In this document: piece by piece, positions 49,036 to 61,520 of the stretch
How the letters are laid out: each line of letters opens with the position of its first letter
Position numbering within the stretch: the first letter of the stretch is position 1
From: Siphonodentalium dalli
Lineage: Eukaryota > Mollusca > Scaphopoda > Gadilida > Siphonodentaliidae
Direction: 5' to 3'
Assembly (NCBI GenBank): GCA_032622095.1
Contig: CP136061.1
Coordinates: forward strand, 55,005,762 to 55,069,761
DNA length: 64,000 nt
The notes under the pieces: model-generated
Database searches by the model: none
What the model was told of the DNA's origin: nothing
The model's input: the letters and a program-made list of their open reading frames with translations, nothing else
Position numbers and translations under genes: made by a program

Positions 49036-49916
49036 GAGGTTGACACTATCACTCCCAAAAGATTTGTATAAAGGTAAAGTTATCATTTTCATCAGGAATA
49101 AATTTTTCCTCCTTTTTTCCTTTGAACTCATTGTGACAGCAGCTAGATGTAAAATGTGAATTTCATTTCTAATTCTAAATAATTATGAATCCCGCTCAAA
49201 TTGATAAAATTCTGACCACAATGAGTTGATTGTCAGGAATTGCAAATGTTTTTATACGCCCTTTTGAATAAAGGTTGGCCCCATTAGACCCTTTCGATCC
49301 CCTCCAACTCTCCACCCAATCCAAATGGCCACTGGTTCAAAATAGGGCAACCATGTGATTTCCCAGTCCCTTGACCAATTTAGGTCAAATGATGGGTGTT
49401 GTAAGAGTGGCCATAAAGACTCCCTCCTTTCTAACGACTCCCAATATCCCACTCTCCACAATCTTATACATCAGGATGTGTTCTATCACCGGTATTGTGA
49501 TGGTTCAGGAATGATTTGTTACAGTTACTTATGATTAAAAATAATTATATTTGGGACAAAATCACCTATAATCATATATATCTTAAATACATTAACATTC
49601 CTGACAGATACATGTACAGAGGCTGCATAAGTGCCGTTTTACCAAAACATGAACTTTATATCACAATTAACTCGGAAATAGCGAGTTAACGTGTAAATAT
49701 CAACATGTAATCACTGAAAATTAAGTCAGGTAAATGTAATTCCTTCGTTTTCGGTGTCATAGAGTGTGAACCACATTCTGAAGAAGAAACACTGAGTACC
49801 TGTCTTATTCTTATGTAAAATAGCTGATAAAATATACCGATATGGGTTGATAAATTGGAGCATTAGCCTCATAATCACTATGGAGGGTTATTAGGGTCAC
49901 AATCCTAACTACAGAT
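49036..49916. other. Intergenic, nothing recognised
   Basis: No supported exon. A slightly GC-richer block at 49255-49460 has no protein-like reading that I can defend. Confidence 0.35.
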
Positions 49917-50205
49917 TTTAATTCCAACTTTAATAACATTTTAATTCTTATATTTTAATTCTAACTTAATATTTTAATTCTAACTTAACATTTTAATTCT
50001 TATATTTTAATTCTAACTTAACATTTTAATTCTTATATTTTAATTCTAATTTAACATTTTAATTCTAACTTAACATTTTAATTCTTATATTTTAATTCTA
50101 ACTTAACATTTTAATTCTAACTTAACATTTTAATTCTAACATTTTAATCCTTATATTTCAAGTCTAACTTAACATTTGAACTCTAACTTAATCTTTTAAT
50201 TCTTA
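49917..50205. repeat. AT-rich satellite
   Basis: About 16-17 tandem copies of a 15-18-bp word ATTTTAATTCTAACTTAAC / ATTTTAATTCTTAT. Three to four kb beyond the nearest exon candidate's upstream neighbour; no sign of coding. Confidence 0.9.
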
Positions 50206-50746
50206 CTTATTATCTGCCGGTCATACGCGGGGGAAGTTCTCAGTTGTCGATCGAATAATGCAACTTCTGCTGTCCAGTCAGTAGCGGGGTTAATATGTGT
50301 GGCTTGGGCGAATATCGGCCTTTCGTTAGACACCAAAAGGAGCCCTCAACGTGCTGTATTCCTCGAGATATCGACCGTTTCACGCAATTTGAAATTCTGT
50401 TCCGCAGATTGTCGTTCTATTCCATATTCCATCCCATCCCGCAGATTGGCATATCCCGCCGCCCGATCGCAGCGACACCTTTCGTTACAATTATTATAGA
50501 AGTGCAGGCGCGTTATTAGGGCCTTTGATGACCCAAAAAAGTCTTTCAAGGATATGAAAAGAGAGGTACATGTATATGTATGAGATATATTTGAAAATCT
50601 TGAAATGGGAACTCTAGGAATTATTGAAGTCATTTGTCTGAAATGACAAAGAAAAGGGATAATAGATTTATGAAGATGCTATTTCCATGATGTGTATAAT
50701 TTAATTATGTTTGAATTAATACATATACATGTATAACAGCTAGAAC

Positions 50747-50779
50747 TCATTCTTCTGGTGTTACAGCTGGTGCAGTAAC
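50747..50779 (-). CDS. Alternative candidate last exon
   Basis: Acceptor CTATTCCAG is followed in phase 0 by VTAPAVTPEE and a TGA stop. The short acidic tail looks like a genuine C-terminus, but the exon at 55574 ends in phase 1, so an unseen exon would be needed between them. Chance occurrence is quite possible. Confidence 0.22.
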   Translation of the reverse strand, partial: VTAPAVTPEE

Positions 50780-50828
50780 CTGGAATAGAACAAACAATTT
50801 TCATGGGTGTGAAGCATATATGTAGAGG

Positions 50829-50960
50829 ATCTACAACGAGTTCCCAGTTTATAGCGGAATTTACAAAATGAGTCCAATAAATTAGGAAAGGCTCGTCCCA
50901 GACCTAATTTACTGGATGAGTTTTGTTAACTCTGTTATAAACTGGGATGAGTTGTAGATT
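50829..50960. mobile_element. Short fold-back MITE
   Basis: ATCTACAACGAGTTCCCAGT and the inverse ACTGGGATGAGTTGTAGAT bracket a second palindromic pair (AATTAGG / CCTAATTT). Confidence 0.65.
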
Positions 50961-52015
50961 CTATTTATTACATGATCCAAAACCTCGACAAAACATACAT
51001 AAATCAACAAATGGGATGCGAAACTAACATCGGCTTCTATATAAGACCTGCGATGGAGTTTCATGTAACTATGAGTTGTTTGCCTCGTAAAGAAATAGTC
51101 CCAGACAAATAAAGTCTCTTTGGCGTAAATAATTGCGTATATTTAATGATATAACTTTTCAAACTCTTCATTCATTATAGTTTATTGGAAAAAATATTGC
51201 AAACCATATTATTCTGAGACATAGCGTACGGAATGTATAAAGACGACAAACCGGAAGTCAAAGGTCACCTGGCACTATTTCCTGTTATTAAACAAACGTT
51301 TAATATCACAATTTATAGAATGGGTTTATTGAATGGAATAAGGGTAGGATCATGTAATAAATCTTGATAATATATCTTGATATAATTTAAACCTCTATTT
51401 TAGTATTTACTGTCTCATTTTCCTTGATTCTGATTGGACAAGTCCTAACAACGCCTTAGTTAGTTGTTGCTTGTATTTCTCGATAAAGATGTAAGTGGCC
51501 CATGACTGGTGTAGTAAATCTAGAAGGGTTAAAAATTAACATTTGGTGAGTCGATTATCCCTAAGGCAAATTTACCTATTGTGTATCCTTGGTTAATGAT
51601 CCTTTCTCAGTCAAAATCTCAGTGAATGGAAAGAGTTTGCTGCCAAGTAAAAACTTGTATCTTTCACCATCTCTAATGTCAGGGTACACAAAACCTCCAT
51701 TTAAACTGATACAAGTGTTGATGAGAACATGGAACATGATTTCAAGTGACCTCACCTTTTTGTTATGGCACCTTGCATTGGTGATCTTCAGGGATAACTT
51801 TTAATGCCGAGCTTTTGGAGACAGCTCCTCCCATCTGCACTTTCGGAAAAATGCCTTGGTGTACTCTGAAATGAAGAAAGCCTATTCACATGTCAAACAG
51901 TGCAGGTGAAATAAACAATGAGGACAAATGAATGGATATTGACTTTGTTCAAGAATATACTAATAGTATAGTATAATGATAGTATTAAACAAGAGATGGA
52001 CTGTCGTCCGGTGCA
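50961..52015. other. Between candidate terminal exons, mostly unrecognised
   Basis: Apart from the exon candidate 51801-51865, no coding or repeat structure is supported. Confidence 0.35.
51801..51865 (-). CDS. Candidate terminal exon of the unidentified gene
   Basis: Acceptor TTCATTTCAG is followed by a reading that accepts the phase-1 end of the 55574 exon, runs YTKAFFRKCRWEELSPKARH and stops at TAA. Phase compatibility and residue composition are suggestive only. Another frame through the same acceptor is open to 51763 but does not match the incoming phase. Confidence 0.3.
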
Positions 52016-52492
52016 TACCCCCTCGTGGCATACCGCCTCGTGTGGGCATATCTATAACTTATGAGGGCTATACTCAGACAGATGGACCCAAACACCAGCA
52101 TTTTCATATAAACAAAGAGTAACTATAGAACAATAAAAACAAAACAAACATTTGAATGTGCCATTAAATGTCCTCATAGTGGTGAACATCCATACAAAAT
52201 TTCATTGAGATCCGAGCATTACTGTTCAAGTTATGAGCTGAACAGACATTGGATGGACCAAACAACCAACATTTCCAGATAAACAAAGATGAATAACTCA
52301 GAACAGAACAGAACAATGGAGCCCTCTATTGAATGTCCTCATAGTAGTGAACAGCCATACAAAATTTCATTGAGATCCGAGCACTACTGTTCAAGTTATG
52401 ACATGAACAGACATCGGACGGACGGATGGATGCACGGACGGACAGACAGGTGCAAAAACTTATACCCCCTTTTTTTTTATTAAAGGGGGTAT
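52016..52492. mobile_element. ATACCCCC/GGGGGTAT element with two tandem units
   Basis: Two units of about 165 bp carry GAACAGACATYGGAYGGAC, CAGATAAACAAAGA and AAAATTTCATTGAGATCCGA; the right end is TTAAAGGGGGTATAAT. Confidence 0.6.
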
Positions 52493-52896
52493 AATTATGA
52501 GTGTGATATTAAACACAAAACACTGCATGTGTGAGTCAAGCGTTTATTTATATACAGCACGTAAATAGTGAGCAATATGCAAAACATTCAACATTTTTTT
52601 AGCAGATTGATTCACAGTGACCCATTCAACACCAAAATTTTTAAAGGCAATGATTAGCAAATGCTATACCGGTACATGTATGTTCTAAACAACTTGGTGA
52701 CATTTCTAAGTGGGTCTCCTCAATGTTTTTTTTTTTTTGCTTATCACATATTTTTTACGTACTGTTTGTTTACATAACATGTTGTTTGTTTACATAACAC
52801 AGAGTACTAGTACGCCAATAACATGCAATCAACCCAATATTTATGATTGGTATAAGAAAAATATTTGTTTATACTATTACATTCTTTCTAATTATG

Positions 52897-53705
52897 CAGG
52901 GTTTCCGCTATACCGGCAAGTTTTCCCCTCCTGCCATACCCCAGGACATACTGCATGTCTATAAAGGTATAAAGATGTTTAAAACTTCTGAATTTTGTTG
53001 GAATAGTACTAAGGAATTTTAAAAGGTGAATTTATTTGATATCTTGTGAGTGTACACACTCTAAACGCGTTGTTAAATTGAAACATGAAGTGATCGGAGC
53101 TGACATCACTAGAAGCTATGCCTTTGAGGCTGGTTAGTTACAATGCGGTTAGTACCCGGTTATGTTATGCAAAAGAACAGTATTTTAATCATACCTGTCA
53201 TGTTTTATACTGCAAAATATATCATTCACTTTGTAATAGAGCGAGAGAAAAATGTGGGAGTAGCCGCACCGGACATCAAGGCATCTTACCACTGCCCACA
53301 ATGAATACTCGTCGGCCAGATATGTAATCAGCCTTAACATATTCCGATTACGTTATGCATCCAAAATATCTGCTGGGTCTTCAACAGTGAGTCTTTTAAC
53401 ATTAACGAGCATGTTTAACTCAGGATCCGAATTACTGGTGTTCTGTACATGTACTTCGTAAATTAATTTATATCTAATAAATTTACTAGTTTTAAAGTTA
53501 CAGGTACGTGTATAAGGTTTGATAGCTTGGCACTTGGGCAGAAATGGAACAAAACAATCTGCCATTTCTACTCTCACACGATTCTATTGGTCGATATAAC
53601 GAAAGTAATTCAACCAGTGCTGAAAGTAAAACAGGTTACTTCTACCTGGATTTTTCCCCTTGATGGCTACAGGCCCCATTCCCCTAACCCCTAGCGGAAA
53701 CCCTG
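52897..53705. mobile_element. hAT-like element, 809 bp
   Basis: CAGGGTTTCCGCTA and TAGCGGAAACCCTG ends, AATTATG duplicated at 52890-52896 and 53706-53712 (7 bp). No transposase. Confidence 0.78.
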
Positions 53706-53728
53706 AATTATGGCAGTTTTAAAAGTAC

Positions 53729-54170
53729 TAAATCCGATTCGATGGTCCCCATATCATCAGATTCCAACAACAAGATTTTTTTAAATGCCTTTTCAGTTGT
53801 CAGAATCGATTAATTGTTCAAATATATCAATACTAACCATAGTCAACTATAGCATAAAATCGACAAAAACCTGTAATTTATCAAGTTTTTGTTCAATGAA
53901 TATTGCCAGTTTGTCAAATATCTGACAAAAAAAAAACTTAATTTTAGAGTTATCCATCTTTTTCTGCAATTTGGTCAGAGAAAGTATTCTCGTCTGCTGT
54001 TTACTGGGCCACTTAAAATTAAAATAATAGACTTATAAAAATTTATATCAGATCACGCTGAGCTTTGATGGGTGGGTTCCTCGACCCGGATCAAATATTT
54101 TTTACCTCCGCAGCAGTCCGAAGTCAAGGAAATAGTAATCTGCGAGGGTTAATTCAGATTGAGTACCTTT
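53729..54170. mobile_element. AGGTACTCAATC element, inverted copy
   Basis: TCAGATTGAGTACCT at the right end and long reverse-complement identity to 46740-47150 (e.g. CCCATCAAAGCTCAGCGTGA). Confidence 0.65.
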
Positions 54171-55573
54171 AACAGATGTGACTGTTTTATGCATCGATAA
54201 TGACATTGATTGCTTATTAATTACAACAATCTGCATAAATACGTTTTATGGAGAAAATATATTAAAAACACTAAAATAATAAATCTACCCAGGTGATACT
54301 TAAAGTGATATGAAACACTCCGTTTGTGTGATCAAATAGAAATGGAGAATAATCTTGCTCATGGTAGTTATTTTTACGAATATTAATAAAAATTTATAGC
54401 ACACATCGTCATTCTTATATATTAATTAAATGCAATGACTCTTGGTGGCGAAATCATTTGTGTTAGTTTATCGCCGATTGTTGCGTCCCGAATTGAGATG
54501 TAAATATTTACAATTAATCGTAGTTCAGACGATGCTTTCTATGGAGTGGTATGGCTGATTTCTTTGAGTTTTTCGGCGATGTTAGTATAATACTACATTC
54601 CCACAGTTGGCATAGCGCCTGGGTACTAACTTGTCAGTTCTACACACTTGAACAAGTCCATAATATGTCTTTAATATGTCTGGACATCATCTGCTCTTTA
54701 AACGGAAAATTTGGGTGTTAAAATATTTATACCATAGTAAAACTACATCGTAGTTAGGAAAATAGTTCTTATGTAACATTCATTTAAAATTGAAGTTGTC
54801 ATAATTTCAATTAGTTATGAGGAAAATTGCTTGCATTTCATTCAAATGTAGCTTGCTAGTGTTATATGATCTTGGACAAATATGAATGGGAATATCAAGT
54901 GACTGATGGCTTAGAAACAGGTTGACATGACGAAATGTTCACATCACTATGCGTGAAGCAAATTCCTTATTGCGCTGTGTGTGTGTCTGTGGTGAGAATA
55001 TACATCCCAAGCCCTGAATGCAGATTTTTTCTGATATCATGCCATTTTTTTTCAAAATCATTTCTAAGACAAATTACAGCTTCAAAATGAATTGAAACAA
55101 TCAGATTCATATAGTGGTGCATGATATAGCCTCATAGCCTATATTCCAGTATCTCACTGTGACCATGTATGAGGTAAATCCGGTATTCACTCATGACACA
55201 AAGGTTTTCTTTTTATTATATTATATACAGAAAGACCATGTGGTTCAATAAAATACTGTCGATAACTCAGAATACACATGCTTCAAATGTGTGTAATCTA
55301 TCTTCTGTTGACCCAATATTCTTTGCCGATTGAGCTAAATACATATGATGTCATTTACGTTACCATTGACTTATTGGCCACCTTTCTACTTATTGGCCAA
55401 CTTTTTCACTTATTGGCTTTTGTTACTTATGATACAGGTAGCGTTCTACTTATTGCAGCCGATAACCTACAGCTAATTAATGATGGTGTGTATGTAAATG
55501 TACCTTCTGCCGCAGTCCATCTGTTATTGTCAAGACTTGGTTTTTTCATTGTTTTTTTTTCTTAGCCCAAGAC
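54171..55573. other. Intron of the unidentified gene, nothing recognised
   Basis: AT-rich; no further exon matching the phase-1 end of the neighbouring exon was found here. Confidence 0.35.
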
Positions 55574-55760
55574 CTGAGCTAATACTCAGCTCTTCCTGGC
55601 TGAACAGCATGTCAATGTGTTGGTTGAATAAGTATCCTGCTGGATCAGGTTTGCTACTCGCAGCAGCTTGTGCCTTGGACAGGGTTGTTATATTCACCAA
55701 AAGATCCGCAAATCTCTCTGGATGGTTGGCGTCCACCAACAATTGTCCCAAGACAATAGT
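55574..55760 (-). CDS. Internal exon of an unidentified gene (helical segment)
   Basis: Acceptor CTCTTTTAG is followed by 62 codons, beginning TIVLGQLLVDANHPERFADL and containing GYLFNQHIDMLFSQEEL. The frame continues that of the exon at 58778 without a phase break. Two donors are possible, both phase 1: after TCAG (GTCTTG, used for these coordinates) or 11 bases earlier after CTGA (GTATTA, left end 55585). The alternating hydrophobic pattern suggests a helical-repeat or alpha-solenoid protein; no catalytic motif is visible. Identity is unknown to me. A homology search with the two exons would probably name it. Confidence 0.65.
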
Positions 55761-56026
55761 CTAAAAGAGAATAGAAACATATAATGCTGTATTAGGATGA
55801 TCAATTTTTATAAGCCCGTTTTGAAAAAAAAAACATATTGAAAATGTATGTTATTGGTATGTCTGTCTGTTTGTTTGTCTTTTTTTGTTTCTGGATGATA
55901 ACTTTAGTAAGTTAGCTGAACTGAGTCTGAACTTACAGCCCTGGGAATTAGCCTAGGTCTTAAGCAGAGACAACATCAGTTTGCCTAGGCGGCAATATTT
56001 AGGCAATAATATACGTTCATTACCTG

Positions 56027-56168
56027 GGGGGGGGGCGGAAATAAACTGCAGACACAGGGTGGAAAAAACTGTTTTCTTCGGTTTGGGTACCCCCCCCCCC
56101 CCCCCCCCAAAACAGCAAAAACTGCAGTTTTTTCTACTAACCATTTGCCCCCCCCCCCCCCCCCCCAT
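56027..56168. repeat. Cluster of C/G homopolymers
   Basis: Runs of G (56027-56035) and C (56091-56108, 56149-56166) occur within 140 bases, separated by CAAAAACTGCAGTTTTTTC-like palindromic sequence. Glycine- and proline-rich open frames over them are artefacts. Confidence 0.85.
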
Positions 56169-56786
56169 CAAATCTACCCCAGCCGGACAACAACTCGGTT
56201 TTGCCGGAAACCGAAAAAAACACCGGAGCATACAATTCACGAGAAGGTGCTTGGTAACTTAGTTTAGATTATTATGACTAAAATGGTCATTGTCTACCAG
56301 TAGAACGCAGATTTGTACCTCGTGATGTCATGACATGTACAAACATGTATATTGGTGATCGCAACGCTTTGTATGCACTTTAAAAAATGACAACTAGTCA
56401 TTACCTCGACTTTGAAAAAGATGCAAATGAGATGAGTGAGATACCAGCATATAACTGTTTTCTGATACCATTGGAGGAGAAATTGTTTAATACATGGGAT
56501 AGTTCTGCAGTAAAATTTTGCCAGATAAAGCGATCGCAGGGTAGAATTCTGCATTCGACTGGTAGACACTGACATAGTCGGCATTATTAAGAGGGTTAAT
56601 GGGGTCAATATCGCATGTAAACCAAGACAGTGGTTATCCAAAATTGTTTTAGGTGGATTGTACTACTCATGTATATATGATTTGGATATTAAGGTTAATC
56701 CATATTCTATAAAATGAGAGAAAATTGAAGTTGTGAGTCTGAAAATACATATTTGGAAAAAAATTACATGCAAATTTTTTCCGACA

Positions 56787-56919
56787 ACCCCCCCCCCCCC
56801 CCCCCCTAAATGAATAAGGAAAAAATTTACGTGTAAATTTTTGACGCCTAGGTACCCCCCCCCCCCCCACCCGGTACGTTGTGTCCCGCAGTTTTTTTCC
56901 GCCCCCCCCCCCCCCCCCC
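56787..56919. repeat. Second C-homopolymer cluster
   Basis: Three C runs, each preceded by related AT-rich words (AAATTTTTTCCGAC, GTAAATTTTTGACG), so the C runs are part of a duplicated unit. Confidence 0.85.
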
Positions 56920-57410
56920 TGTTCATTATGTTACTAACTTTCATGCTGTCAATCAAAATTAAAACCTCTTTACTAGTGTCCAAACTGACTACCTTTCACT
57001 CTTCTTTACATACCGGTATATTATTCTGCTATATCATCTATACAGTGACATTGACTTAATTTGACTACAAGGACACTGTTCGGGAGATGGTTGGGAAATT
57101 GTACATATATGTTGAGTAGTGGCCTGGAAAAAGTGTTTCCAAATTTAACTAAGAATTTAGTGTTGAAATTGTCCACAATGTCTTATAACTAAAAGTAACT
57201 CCTCAGTTTGTTTTTATTTGGATATCTTTTATCAAATTGGACAATCTAAATCACCTAGAGGTAGAGCTCATTTTAAACCGAAACGAAGTTTAATTGTTAG
57301 CTACCGTAGCTGAGTCAAATACACATATATGTACATGTAAAACTTGACAACATTAAAGAAGGTTGCTCTTTTATGCATGCCTATCATGTTCCTATATCGT
57401 GATAGGCATG

Positions 57411-58507
57411 TATGGGAGGCCAAATTCACATTTAATAATTAATTGTGCTTAAGCGCAATCAATTGCGCTTAAGCCCAATCATTGCGCTTAAGCCCAATTA
57501 ATTAATAATTGCGCTTAAGCACAATTAATTGCGCTTAAGCGCAATTCATGGTTATATGTAACAAAACACCCCTGGTGAATAAATAGGTTTCTCCATAACT
57601 TAGCATTAACTCCTATTGACACGTCACTTCTTGGTTTCATTGGTTTGGATGGGTAGGGAGCTAGCCCAACTTCTTTATCAAAATGGCTAACTCGCAATAG
57701 TATCACCTTCTGTTTTAGTTGGAGCGATTCGTGATAGCATTATATTATCTTCGGTATATATTAGTTGGGGCTACTTGCAATAGCATTACTTTCTGTATTA
57801 GTCGGGGCGACATTGATTTACTTCAATTTTCGAGTATACAGGCACACCATATGAGGGAAGCAAGCCCTCGGTGACACCACATTCACACTATATGATCATG
57901 GAAATACTTGTTGCCATTCATCGGAAAGCTCTCGAGAGCTTTTCGATGAATGGCAACAAGCCATATTTCCGACTAAATCCTGAAAAGTTACCCATAATTC
58001 TGCTGTGGTTAAGAAGTCGATTAAATAGAGCATTACTGTATGAGGTAAGAAAGCCCTCATGCAGTGACACCGCATGCATGTATAGGATATTACCATAGTA
58101 AAGGCTAAAATCTGTGCAAAAATACATTAAAAACATCTTACTAAACATTACTAGAGTTCCGGGAAGGCGACATCAATTCTTTGGATAGAGGGATGCTGAT
58201 AATATGTAATTAGGGGATTCTCCTTGTTGAACACATACTCACAGTTTGACTGTTGAGTACAGGTCAAAATTAGCCCAATGCTCATAGTTTATGGGTAGGT
58301 TAGATAGTAGTCACAATTACGCTTAAGCGCAATTAATTGCGCTTAAGCGTAATTAATTACGCTTAAGCGTAAATGCCCTATTTGCGCTTAAGCACAATAT
58401 GTGGTATTTGCGCTTAAGCGCAATTGATTGCGCTTAAGCGCAATTATTTGCGCTTAAGCGCAATCAATTGCGCAATTCATTATTAAATGTGAATTTGGCC
58501 TCCCATA
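57411..58507. mobile_element. TATGGGAGGCC element with GCGCTTAAGCGC arrays, 1.1 kb
   Basis: TIR TATGGGAGGCCAAATTCACA at both ends; GGCATG duplicated at 57405-57410 and 58508-58513. Both subterminal regions (57440-57548, 58318-58475) are arrays of GCGCTTAAGCGCAATTAATT-type words. The middle contains a fold-back MITE at 57905-58040. Confidence 0.82.
57905..58040. mobile_element. Fold-back MITE copy
   Basis: TGTTGCCATTCATCGGAAAG ... inverse ... GAATTCTG-type arm ... GCATTACTGTA; the left arm is partly lost. It shows the uninterrupted GTGGTTAAGAAGTCG junction. Confidence 0.75.
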
Positions 58508-58777
58508 GGCATGGGCACGATATGATACAGGCATTGTTTTAAAGTGTACCCCAATACAATGAAATCATGATCAGAATCACTACAGGCATATTTCAGACTA
58601 ACAAATTTGTCCACAACATCACACTGAAGTTGACTGAACATCATAAAGATTTATAACATTTTATCAAATTAGTAGGACAAAACATAATAAATTTGATCAG
58701 ACTAAGTTTTTGAATTTTTCACCAACAAGTCCACAATATGTCTTGAATAAGTAGCTTTTCTCTGAAGAATAATTTAC

Positions 58778-58851
58778 CTGTTTAAAAGGCTTTCCCAGCA
58801 AAGCAATTCCCAATTCCCTTCCAATATATGTCAATTGACGCTGTTGACTGG
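58778..58851 (-). CDS. Internal exon of an unidentified gene (upstream exon)
   Basis: A 24-codon reading (SQQRQLTYIGRELGIALLGK followed by PFKQ) lies between acceptor TTCTTCATAG and donor GTAAAT. It is the only frame of the three that stays open. It enters in phase 1 and leaves in phase 0, matching the next exon at 55760. The residues look helical with a buried face. I do not recognise the family. Upstream exons are not visible in 58.9-64 kb and probably lie to the right of the window. Confidence 0.62.
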
Positions 58852-59060
58852 CTATGAAGAAAATACAAAATTAATGTTTGAATACAGACATGTAGGTCTG
58901 TAAATCAAATTTAATGTGGGCGATTGATCCAAATGTGAAATCTAAGATGGTCACTGGAGGCCATGTTTGTTTTTATCAAATATGGGGGAAAATCTGTGGT
59001 TCTCATCTAGAGGTCATACCTGAGATCTATTTAAAAAAAAGATGTTGATTTGCTTGCGTT

Positions 59061-59129
59061 CCATAGAGTATGGATGCAAGTTGGTCGACCAACTTGCATC
59101 AACCAACTTGCATCCATACTCTATGAAAC
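59061..59129. repeat. Palindrome
   Basis: CATAGAGTATGGATGCAAGT and its inverse surround GGTCGACC; a second CAACTTGCATC copy follows. Confidence 0.7.
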
Positions 59130-59130
59130 A

Positions 59131-60999
59131 AAATCAACATCCATTACTTATATTCACATTTAATCAAGTCAACTGGCAGACTAAAAGAGTTTTAAGCGCC
59201 CATTTCCAACATTATTATCATGGCTCGGTGCAAGTTGCGTCTACACAAAAATGGTGCAAGTTGGGGTCAGCATGCGACGTCATGTGACATAATTTCAACC
59301 AACCAATGTCCTGCATTTATATTCCACAATACAAATGCATGTGTGAGTGTAAATATATAACGAGAGGCCGATCACGATCGGCAGATGTTTAACCCATACC
59401 TTGGCGATAGCGACTAGCCATAACTGATAATTTGTCAAAGATATGATGATCACAGGAATTAATCCATATATCAGTACCCAACTTGAAATCAAAAGCTCAA
59501 ATAATTTGTCTTAAGAAAGGGTTAAAGTATTTGGGTTGGGGAGGAGTAGTTTTAAATCTCATAACTCTGTCCCTATTCACACAAGGACCTCTCACTGTGA
59601 GATCCAATGGTTTAGTGATTTCGGAAGACATGTTTAGGAGTTTAAGTTAACTCATTAGAAGCAAAAGTGATAAATCCCTATCTTTGCCACTTTTGACATG
59701 CCAGATATTCAAAATTTATTATTCACTTCTAAAGAGAAATTATAATTGCTTAGAACGACATATATGTAGGGGATTCCATCTCGTATTTAAATGGTACTTT
59801 AATTACCCCCCCTTCCCCCATTCTCCCCAGTTATTTGTTTATCAAATATGGACAGATATAAGATCAGATCTGACCTGTGTATTAAATAAGATTAAGTGTT
59901 TCATAACAGGGGTGTATGGTTTTCAAAAATATATGTAGTTTATACAATTCAAAAGTATTATCTATATAATGTTATACAGACATAATATGATGGGGATGCT
60001 GGCCCCTATGACCACTAAATCGTTCATATAAAAGAAAGTAAGTTAGCCCTCATTTGAATGGTTTCACACATTACAATGTTTTACAAGTAGCTTGGGCACT
60101 AAAAGCCACAACCTTCAATGTTAATCTTCTAAGTGCTCTGTGGCCCCTAAAATTCAATCAACCATGAAAATGTGAACAAATGGGAAAATAAAGTTCATGG
60201 AAATACTAACATCTACCATATTGATTTTCAAAACAAGTCATCACTTACAATAGTCATGTATATTTATCTGCCTGTTTCCCATTGCATAGATAAATCATAT
60301 TGGCTATCAGCTGTTGTTTTAATTTCAAATTGAAAGCACGTGTCTGAAGGGTTAATATATTTTTCAAAAATCAATTAATCAGTCAATACCAAAATTGATG
60401 GAAGTGAATAGTGTGCAAAGATACCCAATAGATATTAAGAGATATGAGGAAGAGTCCATGTACATTATAGCATGTTGTCTATGGAAACCTTGGAAAGGGT
60501 TAATTATTTTTGAAGCAAATTAATGGAATTTAGAAGACACTTATATAGGTGAGGGGGGCCTTACATCACCCTGTAATGAAATTTCAAGAATAGGAAAAAC
60601 ACCATTCTTGTGCTGCCATTAATCAATTTGACAGTTAGAATAAACAAACAGCCAGCCACCAGTGTTGTTTATCTTGCTTGACCCACCAGAGCTCTGTATC
60701 ATATGTCATCACTCATTTCATAACAGATTTCACTTGGAATGACAACATCTATAAAAATCCTCTCATATACTCTGGATGTTGGATGATCACATGGTAATTT
60801 ATTGATATCATTATATTACATGAAACTATTGCAATAAAATCTTCATATATTCAAAACAGGATATCACACCTAATTAATCGTATAAAACTAAAATAAATGA
60901 AAGTGCCAATTTTTTGTTATTATTTAAATTTTTTTTTATTGTTATTTAAAGTTCAAACAAAATTTAATATTTGTATATGCTAAATTTAGCAAGGAGCTA
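59131..60999. other. No gene recognised
   Basis: A GAGAGGCCGATCACGATCGG word at 59359 recurs at about 61582 in the same orientation. Otherwise no supported exon. Confidence 0.35.
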
Positions 61000-61029
61000 A
61001 ATCTAAAAAATATTTAATTTAAAAAAAAT

Positions 61030-61520
61030 AAAAATAATAATTCTCGAAAAAGGGTCATAACTCCTTTAAAATTAATCGGATCAAACCCATATTCGGAATC
61101 GATCTGTATTTTGTGCTGTGAAACTCACATCCCAAATTTGATTCCAATCAGATAAAAAATGATTGAGTTATGGCAGAATGCGTGAATTATAAGTTGAAAA
61201 AGGGCCTTTAAAATTAATCGGATCAAACCCATATTAGAACTCGATCTGTATTTTGGGCTGTGAAACTCACATACCAAATTTGGTTCCAATCAGATAAAAA
61301 ATGTTTGAGTTATGGCAGAATGCGTGAATTCTAAGTTGAAAAAGGGCCATAACTCTGTAACAAAATCTCGGATCAAACCCAAATTCGAACTCGATCTGTA
61401 TTTTGGGCTCAGAAACCCATATACAAAATTTGGTTTCGATCGGATAAAAAATGTTTGAGTTATCGCATTACTCGTAAAGTGTCTACGGACAGGCAGACGG
61501 ACAGACAGACGGCCCAACGA
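61030..61520. repeat. Three tandem units, about 145 bp
   Basis: Each unit contains AAAAAGGGCCATAACTC, TCGGATCAAACCCA and GATCTGTATTTTGGGCT. The array ends in ACAGGCAGACGGACAGACAG and a GTTTACCATACTATGGTATG palindrome; a one-unit relative lies at about 62490-62700. Confidence 0.7.

Noticed and set aside
55953-56262. Glycine- and proline-rich frames of 93-95 codons
   Set aside because: Produced by C and G homopolymers; length would change with any run-length error.
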